From Nocardia lijiangensis NBRC 108240 (lineage in GTDB: Bacteria; Actinomycetota; Actinomycetes; Mycobacteriales; Mycobacteriaceae): a DNA stretch of 64,000 nucleotides. Shown piece after piece: positions 45,542-55,058 of the stretch. How positions within the stretch are numbered: position 1 is the stretch's first letter; each line of letters begins with the position of its first letter. The translations under genes and the position numbers were made by a program. The stretch lies in the NCBI RefSeq assembly GCF_001613045.1, contig NZ_BDBP01000042.1, positions 21,662-85,661 of the forward strand, read 5' to 3'. The notes beneath the pieces were generated by a model. That model searched no databases and was not told the origin of the DNA. It was given only the letters and a program-made list of their open reading frames with translations.

Positions 45542-45561
45542 GACTCGATCAATCTGATGCC
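45542..45561 (+). repeat. Dispersed 20-bp repeat, copy 1
   Basis: GACTCGATCAATCTGATGCC lies about 85 bases before the SUKH-like gene; related copies are downstream at 46351-46445. Confidence 0.65.
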
Positions 45562-45645
45562 ATGAGGTTGCGCGAGGGAAGTTGTGGCGTCCCAGCCGTG
45601 GGGGCACTTGAAACGGTGGTCATGCGTACACGCTTCAATGTCGGC

Positions 45646-46233
45646 ATGACGGATATCGACGCGGCCGCAGCCCGGCCCTCGGCGGAGTGGTTGGAATCGT
45701 GCGTCGGGGCGGATTCGGTATGGCGCCCGGCGGAACTTCCCGAGGGGTTGAGGCACGAGGAAAGCCGGAGGTTTCTCTCGACGATCGGGTACCCGGCGGT
45801 GTCCCTGAGTGCCGTCCGCTTCGACTCCTCAGACCTGCCTGCACAAGGTTTGTGGGAGGAGGACCCCGATGAGCTGTTCGGTCGCCGTGAGCCCGATGAT
45901 GACTCTACTCCGGTGAAGTACTGCTACGGACTTGGCGTCTACGGCAACGACTACACACTGATGCTCGATGGCGAGCTCGGTGTCGTGGACGTCTATGACC
46001 CGAGCGGGTGGGACCACGGTGACGGCTACCGCGGCCGCGCCTTCGACTCGCTCGCCGAGTTGGCCGAGGCGGTGGGCATGTTGACCTGGTACCTCGCCCG
46101 GTTGGAGGAAGGTGAGGAACCGGCCACGGTCCTACGCGAGCTGAGCGAATCGGTGACGATGTCAGGCTGGGCGGACTCCGGTTTCTGGATCAGCGCGTTC
46201 GATCACCTCGAGGACGAGTATGGGGTGGCCTGA
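45646..46233 (+). CDS. SUKH-like (immunity-type) protein
   Basis: 195 residues, strongly acidic, no signal peptide. LRHEESRRFLSTIGYPAVSL, YCYGLGVYGNDYTLMLDGEL and FDSLAELAEAVGMLTWYLAR follow the pattern of SUKH-4-type immunity proteins, which neutralise polymorphic toxins. No toxin gene is recognisable next to it, so it would be an orphan. The start was set at the ATG at 45646, nearest the conserved domain; ATG 45622 is possible. The gene is bracketed by copies of a 20-bp repeat. Confidence 0.65.
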   Translation: MTDIDAAAARPSAEWLESCVGADSVWRPAELPEGLRHEESRRFLSTIGYPAVSLSAVRFDSSDLPAQGLWEEDPDELFGRREPDDDSTPVKYCYGLGVYGNDYTLMLDGELGVVDVYDPSGWDHGDGYRGRAFDSLAELAEAVGMLTWYLARLEEGEEPATVLRELSESVTMSGWADSGFWISAFDHLEDEYGVA

Positions 46234-46350
46234 AAGCGAGATACTCACCGCCACAGCTGAACTCGGTGATCCGATACCGCGCCGGACCCTGGATGCGGCA
46301 TCGCCACCCTGCGTGAGCTCGGACAGCGCTCCCGAGACGGATTCCGCAGG

Positions 46351-46445
46351 CATCGGATTGATTGAGCCACATTCCGACCAGCGCGACTCAATCAATCTGA
46401 TGCACCGCACTTCAGGACGCTGGTTTGCATCAGATCAATTGAGTC
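46351..46445. repeat. Cluster of three copies of the 20-bp repeat in alternating orientation
   Basis: 46351-46368 (inverted), 46385-46404 (GACTCAATCAATCTGATGCA) and 46426-46445 (inverted, 18/20) can pair to form alternative hairpins. All match copy 1 at 45542. Confidence 0.7.
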
Positions 46446-46740
46446 AGGACAACGACGCCGACTTCAGCAAGGCGACGTTCCCTGGCCTCGCCTGGTTCGA
46501 CAAGACGACGTTCTCCAGCACCGCTGGGTTCGTCGAGGCGACGTTCGGCGCACCGAGTTCGGAAGGCACGGTGATCTCGTATCGCGGCGCGGACTTCGGT
46601 TCCGGCGCTGTGTCTTTCGGATCACCTCGTCGACAGGGAACCGCCGGCACCCCTCTTCGACTGGGACGAGGCCCCCGCACCGAACCCGCCAACGTCTCAC
46701 CTACACCGTGGCCCCGAATCCAGTGCCCTGCGCACCGGAG
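46440..46740 (+). pseudogene. Pentapeptide-repeat protein, C-terminal relic
   Basis: The frame reads DADFSKATFPGLAWFDKTTF, followed by STAGFVEATFG and FGSGAVSFGSPRRQ, with five-residue spacing of Phe and Ala/Thr as in pentapeptide-repeat proteins of the FxxATF type. A frameshift near 46630 separates it from the usual tail (the DWD and NVxPxxWPP segments). It begins inside the repeat cluster with no start codon. Confidence 0.65.
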
Positions 46741-46744
46741 ATCT

Positions 46745-46930
46745 TAGTTGCGGGCAAGCCAGATAGGCGACGCTGAACGTACTCCTGCCCGTCGGGTGCA
46801 AGCCAATGCGCTCAACATCTGCCGTCACCGCGAACCCCTGCAGACCGGCCTTGGCCGCTGCGTAGTTGGCCTGGCCGCGATTGCCCGATAGTCCGGCCCC
46901 GACGATCACGACATCGAGGTGCTGCGGAAC
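46745..46930 (-). pseudogene. Mosaic of SDR and other enzyme fragments
   Basis: One leftward frame joins QHLDVVIVGAGLSG (like the FAD-binding start of a monooxygenase), NRGQANYAAAKAGLQGFA (the catalytic YxxxK region of a FabG-type SDR) and ERIGLHPTGRSTFSVAYLAC (unassigned). No full domain remains. It lies directly behind the stop of the MmyB-type regulator. Confidence 0.5.
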
Positions 46931-47814
46931 TACGGACGAAGCTTGCTGGTGGATTCCGGGTGCTGCTCCTGTCCGGTCGTGGCGGACCAGCTGGCGAGCA
47001 GCCTCAGGCCCTCTTCGGCGGCGGTTCCAGCGGGCGCGCTGTAGACGACCACGCTCAAGCCGCTTTCGTCCGGCAGGGTCATGGTCTCCTGGTCGAGTTC
47101 CAGGTCGCCGACGAGTGGATGGTTGAGGCGTTTGGTGCTCTGGCTGAAGACACATACGTCCTGGGAGCCCCACATCACGCGGAAGGCGTCACTGCGGGTG
47201 GACAGTTCACCGATCAGGTTCGACAGCTCCCGGTCGTAGGGGTTCTTCCCCGCCTCGATGCGCAGCGCGCCCACGGCGAAGCGGGCCATCCGCTCCCAGT
47301 CGGTGTAGAACCGTCTGGCCGCGGGGCTGAGGAACGCGAACCGGGCGATGTTCGCCCCGCAGGTAGCATCGGCGTACATCTCCGAGTACAGGGCCCGGGC
47401 GAGCGAGTTGGCGGCCAGCGTGTCGAGGCGGTTGTTCATCACGGACGCCGGCAGCCCCGGCATGCCTTCGACGATTCGAGCCACGCTGGGCCGAACCGTC
47501 GGCCGGATCGCCCGCCGCCGGGCCTGGGGTGCCGGTCCTGCCGCGCGGGCGAGGTCGTACAGATACATGCGCTCGGTGCCGTCGAGCCGCAGTGCCTGGG
47601 CCAGCGTGTCCAACACGCCGTCGGAGACACCTTTGAGGTTGCCGCGCTCCAGGCGCGTGTAGTACTCGACGCTCACCCCGGCGAGCGTGGCCACCTCACC
47701 CCGGCGCAGTCCGGGCACCCGCCGCTGACCGTACGTCGGCAGACCCGCCTGCTCGGGCGTGATCCTCTCGCGTCGGGAGCGGAGAAAGGCGCTGACTGCG
47801 TCCCGGTTGTCCAT
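46930..47814 (-). CDS. MmyB-type XRE family transcriptional regulator
   Basis: 294 residues. The HTH has RRVPGLRRGEVATLAGVSVE and YYTRLERGNLKG; the MmyB-like domain follows with FLSPAARRFYTDWERMARFA. It diverges from the SnoaL-like gene at 48034 with about 220 bases between them and probably controls it. It is the third such regulator/enzyme pair in the window. Confidence 0.9.
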   Translation of the reverse strand: MDNRDAVSAFLRSRRERITPEQAGLPTYGQRRVPGLRRGEVATLAGVSVEYYTRLERGNLKGVSDGVLDTLAQALRLDGTERMYLYDLARAAGPAPQARRRAIRPTVRPSVARIVEGMPGLPASVMNNRLDTLAANSLARALYSEMYADATCGANIARFAFLSPAARRFYTDWERMARFAVGALRIEAGKNPYDRELSNLIGELSTRSDAFRVMWGSQDVCVFSQSTKRLNHPLVGDLELDQETMTLPDESGLSVVVYSAPAGTAAEEGLRLLASWSATTGQEQHPESTSKLRP

Positions 47815-48033
47815 GGGGACAGCGTAGGCAGCCCGCGCGGCGGGTGGGGGACCCTCCCAGAACCCCTCACAGCGGAAACTCCCCCGTCACGGCCGCTTCC
47901 CGTTGCATGGTGCATGCCCCGGTCCTCCGGGGCCCGACCGGTGCGAGGACATACGCGCCCCGGCCGGCCGAACTTTCCCGTACCGAGTTCCGCATGCGGG
48001 CTCGAGTACCTGAACAAGACTGAAGGGCACACG

Positions 48034-48468
48034 ATGAGCGACCAGATCGAGACAATGACGCAGACCCCGGCCGATGTCGTACGAGGGCTGTATGACGCGT
48101 TGAGCAAGGGCGACGTGCCGGGTGTCCTGGCCAAGCTCGACCCCGAGGTGATCGTGGACGAGCCGAATCAGCTTCCCTACGGCGGCGTGCACCAGGGCCG
48201 CGAGGTGTTCGTCCAGTCGATCCTGGGCGCGATGATGGGCTACGCCGACGTCGCCATCACCGATGCCGAGGTGTATGAGGGCCCGGCCGGCGTAATCGGA
48301 ACCCTCACCGGAACGCTCACGGCCCACACCACCGGTGAGCAGTACCCGCTGACCATGGTCGAGATCCACCAGGTTGAAGACGATACGGTGCGCAAGATCG
48401 ACGTCTACATCAAGAACCCCCACGACCTCGCCGCGTTCTACGCGCGCGCCGATGCGGGCACCCGCTGA
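48034..48468 (+). CDS. SnoaL-like (NTF2-fold) protein
   Basis: 144 residues. VVRGLYDALSKGDVPGVLAK at the N-terminus and the final strands TMVEIHQVEDDTVRKIDVYI are typical of the SnoaL-like cone-shaped alpha+beta fold, often an isomerase, cyclase or binding protein. The particular substrate is unknown. Divergent from the MmyB-type regulator. Confidence 0.85.
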   Translation: MSDQIETMTQTPADVVRGLYDALSKGDVPGVLAKLDPEVIVDEPNQLPYGGVHQGREVFVQSILGAMMGYADVAITDAEVYEGPAGVIGTLTGTLTAHTTGEQYPLTMVEIHQVEDDTVRKIDVYIKNPHDLAAFYARADAGTR

Positions 48469-49181
48469 CGACGCCACACTTCAGAGTTGCCTGGTAGCAC
48501 TCGGGAATCGCAACCTGAGGCTCCCCGAATGGTGGACAGGGAGGTTATACGGCTACCGCTGAGAGCTAGCGCTCGAAACTGTCGGGGCTTTGGTTCCCGA
48601 TCGCGGAGTGCCGCCGAGTAGTACTTGTAGAAACTCATCCACTTGTCAACCGAGGCAACGAGTTCGGCCTCCGTGGCGTAGGCGTTAGTGGTGGCGGGAC
48701 GGTTCTGGTTCGGTTGTCGCAGGTACGTGCCCTCGGCGGGGCACATCGAAGATGGGAACGCCGGTGACCGGGGTATCCGCTCCGGTCGACTGGTAGTCGA
48801 GGCGGATTTCCGTCTGGCCTGACTGTGCATTTGCGGCTCGACCGAACTGTACGCGGCTATCCGCAGGGCCGTGCGGGCGAGTCGAAGTGGGGCGTTGGAG
48901 CGAAAGTATCGGGTGGGCTGGCGCACGGTCGATGCGGCGTTGGAGTCGGCAGCAGGAGCGCTCTTGCACATCGCGTGAAGCATCGCCAACTGATAGTCAT
49001 ACAGCGTCGTCACCGGTTCGCCGGTCATCGTCCCTCCCCGTCGGCACAATCCATATCGAACGTACCAGCGTGGCCGAAACGCACTGACATGCCGCATATC
49101 GCGCAGCGAGATGACCAGATGGGCTGTGGCCCACAGACAACCGCTCATGCCACCGGCCCACTACACCCGGCTGCCGTGGGC
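48469..49181. other. Low-confidence region, no supported gene
   Basis: A leftward ATG at 49028 has a good GGGAGGG site and begins TGEPVTTLYDYQLAMLHAMC, but the frame loses protein character after ~60 codons, and the protein-like run continues in another frame (QTEIRLDYQSTGADTPVTGV) near 48780. A further leftward piece, ELVASVDKWMSFYKYYSAAL, lies near 48640. These look like a frameshifted, unidentified gene. Confidence 0.4.
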
Positions 49182-50387
49182 TCAGCGCCCCGCGGCGGTG
49201 AGCTGGTAATCCGCTTCGAGCAACATCCACCCGCTCAGCTGTACCGACAGATCGCGGCTCAGGTTCGCCGGCGAAGCGGCGGACGAGTGCGTGAGTGGGG
49301 AAAAGGTTCCCGGATGCTCCGGCACCGTGACCGCGCGGGTCCAGTCCGGACCGAATAGGGGTAGCCCGTCCACCTCGGCGCGGTGGTCCCAGGCCGCCCG
49401 CGCGGAAGCGTGCACGATATTCGCGGCGGTGGTGTGGTTCAAGGCCAGTGCGGCTTCAGCGAGATACCTGGCGAGGATACCCATGAACAGCCCGGAGTCG
49501 TCCCCGGCGGCCGCGGCGATCACCCCCGCATCCGTGAGCCGGTCCTCGGTTGCGGCAACGAGTGCTGCCACACGGCTGTGATGGCTCGATTCGCCTGTGC
49601 GCACTGCCAACTCGGTTTCCAGCCCGATGGTCACGCCCTGGCTGTAGGTGTGGACAGTCCGGTCCATTCGTCCGCCGGGCTCATGGACACCGTCGAGGAT
49701 CAGGCCGCTGTCGGTGTCGCGTAATCGGGTGTGCAAGAAATCGGCAAGTTGTCGGGCGCGGGACAATTCGCCCAAACGCGCCATAGCGATACCGGTCGGA
49801 CCGATCGCGGGGGTGTTGTAGAAATCGTCGCCGGACCGCCAGGGCACCGCACCGACGACCGGGTTCCAGCCGTCTATCAAGGCGGCCCGCAGGTCCCCGA
49901 CGGCGTCGCTGAACCGGACACCGAGCAGCCGTTCGGTGCGTTCGAGCGCCAGCACCAGCCACGCCATATCGTCGTAATACTGGTTGGTCCAGCCGGTGAG
50001 ATTGCGGGTCCGGATACCGCGTGCGAGGGCGACGACCCGGTCGATGCGTTCGGGGGTGCGGGCGCGGTACGCGGCGTCCACCGCACAGTCGAGAAGGTGG
50101 GCTTGCCACCAATAGCACCATCGCACGAACGACTGGTCCAGCAAGGACGCCGGCCAGACGAGCGTGCCCAGCCGCATCCGCGGCTGGCCCAAGAACGGGC
50201 GCAAGTGCCGCTGCACGATTGCCTGTTCCGCCAGGTCAGCCCGCTTCCCGGGCTCCTCGGGGCCGGCTGACACCTTCCGCGTGATCGTCCCTGCCTGCGT
50301 CGGCTGCGCCATTGCGGTGAGTGCGATCGAGGCTCCGGCCGCCAACAGTACACTGCGCCGGCCGATCCCCTTGTTCCGGCGATCCAT
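49182..50387 (-). CDS. Secreted glycoside hydrolase family 76-like protein
   Basis: 401 residues. The N-terminus has a twin-arginine-like signal (GRRSVLLAAG, cleavage near TQAG). The core shows NQYYDDMAWLVLALERTERL, the paired aspartates (139-140) of the GH76 endo-alpha-1,6-mannanase active site, and VHTYSQGVTIGLETELAVRT. GH76 enzymes cut alpha-1,6-mannan; in actinomycetes this could act on lipomannan-type wall polymers or on fungal mannan. The last 40 residues are Ser/Ala-rich. A 61-bp piece of this gene is repeated upstream at 50581. Confidence 0.8.
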   Translation of the reverse strand: MDRRNKGIGRRSVLLAAGASIALTAMAQPTQAGTITRKVSAGPEEPGKRADLAEQAIVQRHLRPFLGQPRMRLGTLVWPASLLDQSFVRWCYWWQAHLLDCAVDAAYRARTPERIDRVVALARGIRTRNLTGWTNQYYDDMAWLVLALERTERLLGVRFSDAVGDLRAALIDGWNPVVGAVPWRSGDDFYNTPAIGPTGIAMARLGELSRARQLADFLHTRLRDTDSGLILDGVHEPGGRMDRTVHTYSQGVTIGLETELAVRTGESSHHSRVAALVAATEDRLTDAGVIAAAAGDDSGLFMGILARYLAEAALALNHTTAANIVHASARAAWDHRAEVDGLPLFGPDWTRAVTVPEHPGTFSPLTHSSAASPANLSRDLSVQLSGWMLLEADYQLTAAGR

Positions 50388-50580
50388 CCGCTCGGACTCC
50401 CTTTACTGAACAACGATCACCGGAGCTGGGAACCGTGCAGCTACACCCTATCTCGCAACGACCACCACGGCGCGGCGCCGACCGGCTGCCCCGGGTGCAG
50501 GCGTCCACCGCCGAGCGGGGCTCCTGCCGCTCCGAGATCGAGGAACACCGTTTCGCCGTTCGCCTCGTCGCAGCCGTCAT

Positions 50581-50641
50581 TAGGGGTAGCCCGTCCACCT
50601 CGGCGCGGTGTTCCCAGGCCGCCCGCGCGGAAGCGTGCACG
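50581..50641. repeat. 61-bp duplicate of an internal GH76 segment
   Basis: Matches 49356-49416 with one mismatch (60/61), in the same orientation. The encoded SARAAWEHRAEVDGLPL corresponds to SARAAWDHRAEVDGLPL of the protein. Flanking sequence does not match. Confidence 0.85.
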
Positions 50642-50810
50642 CACCAACAGGAAACCAAGGCGCGGGCTCGACCAGCCCCGAACGCAAGGAACTGATCGAG
50701 CTGCGATGCAAGACACGGCAGACGGGTTCAGTCCACGGCTCCGGCGCTACCGACACCAGCGGGGACAGCGCCGCGGATCAGCGTTGCGCACTTCGCACAT
50801 CCGAAAGCCG

Positions 50811-52118
50811 TCATCCGGTCGGCGCGGATGACGGGCTGTAATCAGCGGGCGGGGTGATTCGCCGGGGCGTGGTGAGCAGTGCGGCGGCGAGGACGACGGT
50901 GAGCGCGGCGAGACCAGCCTTCCCATGTGGCGAAAGGCCGTAGCGCCAGAGCGCGAAGATGCCCGCCGCCGCTAGCACTGAGCCCGCAAGGACCGGAAGT
51001 GTTGCGGTGCGGGCGGCGTATCGGGCGCAGAACGCGTCCCACCGACCTGTGATCTGGACGAATCCGAACAGGACGACCGCGGCCGCGACGATCCACGCCG
51101 GGCGTGCTGCCCACCAGGTGCGGGGATCGCTGGGCAGCAACACCGGGGCTGCCAACGCCGCTCCTGTCACGATGGCCATTGCCGGTATATGCCAGAGGTA
51201 GATGTTCATCAACTGCGTCGCCCCGGTGGTAATCACGTGGCGGGCGCGTCCGCGCGGCTCCCAGCCGGCCAGTCTCCGGGATACCAGTACGAGCGCCGCG
51301 AATTGCGTCACCGCGAGAATCGACATCGCCGTGGTCGGCGGCGCGAGATTGGAGACCGGGGCGTCGGCCAGCCCGAGCATCGTCGGAAAGTACGGTCCCG
51401 GAACCACCATGACGATCAGCACGCCGATACCCGCCGCCGCTATCAGCAGCACACCGCCGTCCCTGACGCGGCTCAATGTCCCACGGGCGTAGAGGATTCC
51501 GAGCTGATGGCAGAACAGCCAGACGAATATCAGATTCCATTCGGCGAACCGGCCCACCCCGCCGAAGCGCAGCACGTCCACCGTGAGTGAGCAGCCCAGC
51601 AACACCATCGGCGCTAGTAATGCCGAAAAATCGTGTGCGCGAACGGCAAACGGCCCGACCATGGCCGCGATCAGGTACACCGCGAGAAACCACAGCGGGC
51701 TGGCGACGATATCGGCGGTCGCCGCGGCGGCCCGTTCGGAGAAGACGTCGAGGCCGATATCGAGTGCGACGATGAAGGCGATCAGCGTGATCATCGGGGT
51801 GGTCAGCCGCCGCACCCGCAACCCGAGGTAGTCCCCGTAGGTTCGGCATCGGGCGCGGCATCGGTCGACGATCAGGGTGTTGGCGAATCCGCCCGCAAGG
51901 AAGAACATCGGCATCACCTGCAGCGGCCAGGTCAATGCCCAGATGGGTCGCCCGTGCAGCGCCTGGTCACCGCGAACGGTGCCATCGACCACGGTGACCC
52001 TGATCGATATCCAGTGCACGACAACCACAACGGTGATCGAGCAGACGCGCACAATATCGATGGCCCAGTCGCGCTCGAGCACGTTGGACCGCATCGCCCG
52101 GTCGGGCTGGGTCACCAT
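50811..52118 (-). CDS. Membrane acyltransferase, acyltransferase-3 family
   Basis: 435 residues with about 10-12 membrane segments. The first reads RDWAIDIVRVCSITVVVVVH, with the conserved Arg and His of the acyltransferase-3/OafA family, and MPMFFLAGGFAN follows. These enzymes transfer acetyl or other acyl groups to extracytoplasmic sugars or lipids. ATG 52094 is a possible later start. The gene is transcribed towards the GH76 gene, about 420 bases away. Confidence 0.85.
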   Translation of the reverse strand: MVTQPDRAMRSNVLERDWAIDIVRVCSITVVVVVHWISIRVTVVDGTVRGDQALHGRPIWALTWPLQVMPMFFLAGGFANTLIVDRCRARCRTYGDYLGLRVRRLTTPMITLIAFIVALDIGLDVFSERAAAATADIVASPLWFLAVYLIAAMVGPFAVRAHDFSALLAPMVLLGCSLTVDVLRFGGVGRFAEWNLIFVWLFCHQLGILYARGTLSRVRDGGVLLIAAAGIGVLIVMVVPGPYFPTMLGLADAPVSNLAPPTTAMSILAVTQFAALVLVSRRLAGWEPRGRARHVITTGATQLMNIYLWHIPAMAIVTGAALAAPVLLPSDPRTWWAARPAWIVAAAVVLFGFVQITGRWDAFCARYAARTATLPVLAGSVLAAAGIFALWRYGLSPHGKAGLAALTVVLAAALLTTPRRITPPADYSPSSAPTG

Positions 52119-52149
52119 GACTTCGGATTACTCGCCCCGGCTGAACGCG

Positions 52150-52439
52150 TGGTGAATACCGCGCTGAATTCGGTGGTATGCAATGCGCGCCTGGCCACCG
52201 ACGGCATTGCCACCGAGGTCGGCCGGCTTCGTGACCAGCCGGGTGCGGCGCGCCCACAGCTGCTCATCGTCGGCGACGACTCCGCAGCAGTGCGTATCGT
52301 GGAGCCGTCGACCGGCTGGCACCTCGCGGAGATCCGGCGCCGGACGACACCGATATTCGTCGGATACTGCGGCGACATCCTCTGCCTCCGCGACGGCGAT
52401 GGACTCTCGATACTGCGTTACGACCTGACGCGATGGTGA
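52150..52439 (+). pseudogene. WD40-like protein, C-terminal relic
   Basis: The frame gives PQLLIVGDDSAAVRIVEPST and YCGDILCLRDGDGLSILRYD, which look like the final one or two blades of a WD40 propeller. No start codon serves it and upstream sequence is antisense to the acyltransferase gene. Confidence 0.5.
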
Positions 52440-52616
52440 TCGCCCGTCGAGTTCAGATGCGCATAGCGTCCTTTCCGGCCCTGGCCATCTACCGATCCGA
52501 CTGCACGGCATGTTCGCCCCTCCCGTACCCGGATGACAAAGAGCCTCAGGACGTGGGCCGGAGGGTGTGCGAACCATTCCCCACAGCCAAGGACGTGGGG
52601 TCAGCGTGGGTCTTGG

Positions 52617-55058
52617 CTAGCCGCGGCCGGCGTTGCGAGCAGTGCCGCGGTGAGCGGGCATGGTGGTGGGGTCTTCCGGCCAGGCGTGTTTGGGGTAGCG
52701 ACCGCGGAGGTCGGCGCGGACTTGGGGCCAGCCGGTGCGCCAGAAGGATGCCAGGTCCGCAGTGACTGCGACCGGGCGTTGGGCGGGTGAGAGCAGATGC
52801 AGCACGATCTGGACGCGGCCATGGGCCAGGCGTGGTGCGTCTGTCCAACCGAAGACTTCCTGCACTTTGACCGCGAGCACCGGCGGGTCGGTCGAGTAGT
52901 CGAGGCGGGGGTGGCCGCCGGAGGGGACCTCTAAGCGTTCCGGCGCCAGTTCGTCCATCCGGGCGGCGTCCGGCCAGGGCAGCAGGCGACCCAGTGCCTG
53001 TCCGGCGTCGATGCGTTCGAGGTCGGCGCGGCGGCGGGCCGTGGCAAGTTCGGGGCCGAGCCAGGTGTCGGTGGCGGCGAGCAGCGACTCGTCATCGACC
53101 GGCGGCCAAGGGGCGCCGAGGGTGCGGTGCAGGAAGTCGAGGCGCTGACGTAAGGCGATCGCATCGGAATCCCAGCGCAGCAGGCCGAGACCGGTCGAGC
53201 TCAGTCCGCGACGCACGGCGGCGCCGAGCAATTGGCGATCGGGGTCACGAATCAGCTTCTCCGACAACACGATCGCCCCCAGTCGTTCGACCCGCCGAGC
53301 GACCACATCGCCGTCGATCCAATCTACCTCGTCGATGGTCGTCAGCAGGCTCGATGCGGCACGGCGGGCCAGCTGTTCATCGGCGACCGCAGCCAACCGT
53401 ATCCACCCGTCGGAACGACCCGGATCGCGCGTCGCAACGCCGACCGCCAGCCACTCCGCATCACCTATTCCGGAGCCGGGCGGCAGCGTCACCGCAGTGC
53501 CGCCGACCATGAGATAGCTCGCCGAACCCGGGCCGCGCCGTCGCGCCAGCCGCTCCGGATGAGCAAGCGCGACAACGAAAGCCGGATCGTCGACTCCGTC
53601 CGACACCTCGATCAATCGTGCCAGCCGCTCGACCTCCCGCCGCCAGCGTGCCGGCCTTTCGCGCCGCAGCACACGCAGACCAGCCGTGAGATCAACTCCG
53701 GACGCAAGAGTGTCGTCGTCGAGAACAGTGACCACTTCCGCAGCCGCCCGAGCACCGACCTCGGCCGCCCCGTCGAGCAACGCCCGCGCCAACCGAGGAT
53801 GCAGCCCGATCCGGGCGATGCGCCGCCCACGGTCGGTTACAACACCGTCTCCGTTCACGGCCCCCAGCGCGCGCAATACATCCCGGCCGGCAGCCAACCC
53901 ACCAGGCGGCGGAGCATCCCACCAGGCGAGGCCATGACCATCAGCCGTGCCCCAACATGCCAGTTCCAACGCCAACCGAGTCAGATCCGCCGTCCGAATC
54001 TCCGGCTCCGGATAGGGAGGCAGCGTGCCGTGCTCGTATTTCGGCCAGCATCGCCACACCCGCCCCGGACCCTCACGCCCAGCCCGCCCGGCGCGCTGCT
54101 CGGCCACCGCCACCGAGACTCGAACTGTCGCAAGCCCGGACAGCCCACGCCCCCGATCGATGCGTGGGACCCGAGCCAGTCCCGAATCCACCACCGCCCG
54201 CACCCCGGGCACCGTCAAACTGGACTCCGCCACCGCCGTGGACAACACCACTCGCCGCCGCGGCCCTGGCCGCAACGCTGCGTCCTGCCCCGCGGCGGAA
54301 AGTCTGCCGTGCAACGGAACGAGATCCACGCCGTCCACGTCGGCCAGAAGCGCTGTCGTCCGGCGGATTTCGGCTGCCCCCGGCAGGAAGACGAGCACGT
54401 CACCCTCGGTTCCGACGAGCGCGGCCCGGGTGGCGCGTGCCACCTGTGCTTCGACTTGCTCGCGTGGCAACGACGCAACATACGTCATATCCACGGGATA
54501 GGTTCGCCCCTGGACCTGCACCACCGGGGCCGCACGATCCCCACCCAACAGCGCCGAAAGCCGTTCAGCCGCAACAGTCGCCGACGTAGCAAGCACCCGC
54601 AGATCCGGCCTCAACCCAGCCCGAGCATCGAGCAGCAACGCCAACAACAGATCCGCGTCGAGATGCCGCTCATGACACTCATCGAGCAAAACCACATCAA
54701 CCCCCGCCAACTCGGGATCGCTCTGCAACCGTCGCACCAGCAATCCCGACGTGACGACTTCGACCCGAGTGCCCCGCCCTACTCGTCGATCACCTCGGAC
54801 CGAGTACCCGACGGTCTCCCCCACCGACTCCCCAAGCAAAGAAGCCATCCGCGCAGCTGCGGCTCGAGCCGCCAACCGTCGAGGCTCAGCCACCAGCACC
54901 CGCTGCGCAGTCCCCGCCGCCAACGCCAACGGCACCAAGGTCGTCTTCCCAGTCCCCGGTGGCGCGACCAGCACAGCAGTCCCGCGCTCGGCCAACGTCT
55001 CGACAATACGATCGAGAACGCCACGGACCGGTAGATCAGGAAGCTCAGGCAGTTTCAT
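52617..55058 (-). CDS. hrpB: ATP-dependent helicase HrpB
   Basis: 813 residues, the usual length for HrpB. Walker A is APPGTGKTT (32-40), Walker B is DECH (126-129), followed by SATV (motif III), STAVAESSLT (motif V) and QRAGRAGRE (motif VI), and the HrpB-specific C-terminal domain with the late segment PVAVTADLASFWRTGWPQVR and GRYPKHAWPEDP. It is a DEAH-box RNA helicase-like enzyme of uncertain cellular role in bacteria. The ATG at 55058 starts just before the conserved region; the longer frame to 55262 adds 68 non-conserved residues. Confidence 0.95.
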   Translation of the reverse strand: MKLPELPDLPVRGVLDRIVETLAERGTAVLVAPPGTGKTTLVPLALAAGTAQRVLVAEPRRLAARAAAARMASLLGESVGETVGYSVRGDRRVGRGTRVEVVTSGLLVRRLQSDPELAGVDVVLLDECHERHLDADLLLALLLDARAGLRPDLRVLATSATVAAERLSALLGGDRAAPVVQVQGRTYPVDMTYVASLPREQVEAQVARATRAALVGTEGDVLVFLPGAAEIRRTTALLADVDGVDLVPLHGRLSAAGQDAALRPGPRRRVVLSTAVAESSLTVPGVRAVVDSGLARVPRIDRGRGLSGLATVRVSVAVAEQRAGRAGREGPGRVWRCWPKYEHGTLPPYPEPEIRTADLTRLALELACWGTADGHGLAWWDAPPPGGLAAGRDVLRALGAVNGDGVVTDRGRRIARIGLHPRLARALLDGAAEVGARAAAEVVTVLDDDTLASGVDLTAGLRVLRRERPARWRREVERLARLIEVSDGVDDPAFVVALAHPERLARRRGPGSASYLMVGGTAVTLPPGSGIGDAEWLAVGVATRDPGRSDGWIRLAAVADEQLARRAASSLLTTIDEVDWIDGDVVARRVERLGAIVLSEKLIRDPDRQLLGAAVRRGLSSTGLGLLRWDSDAIALRQRLDFLHRTLGAPWPPVDDESLLAATDTWLGPELATARRRADLERIDAGQALGRLLPWPDAARMDELAPERLEVPSGGHPRLDYSTDPPVLAVKVQEVFGWTDAPRLAHGRVQIVLHLLSPAQRPVAVTADLASFWRTGWPQVRADLRGRYPKHAWPEDPTTMPAHRGTARNAGRG

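Noticed and set aside
53232..55034. 600-codon + strand open frame opposite hrpB
   Set aside because: Composition is Pro/Arg/Ser-rich and hrpB on the other strand has all helicase motifs.
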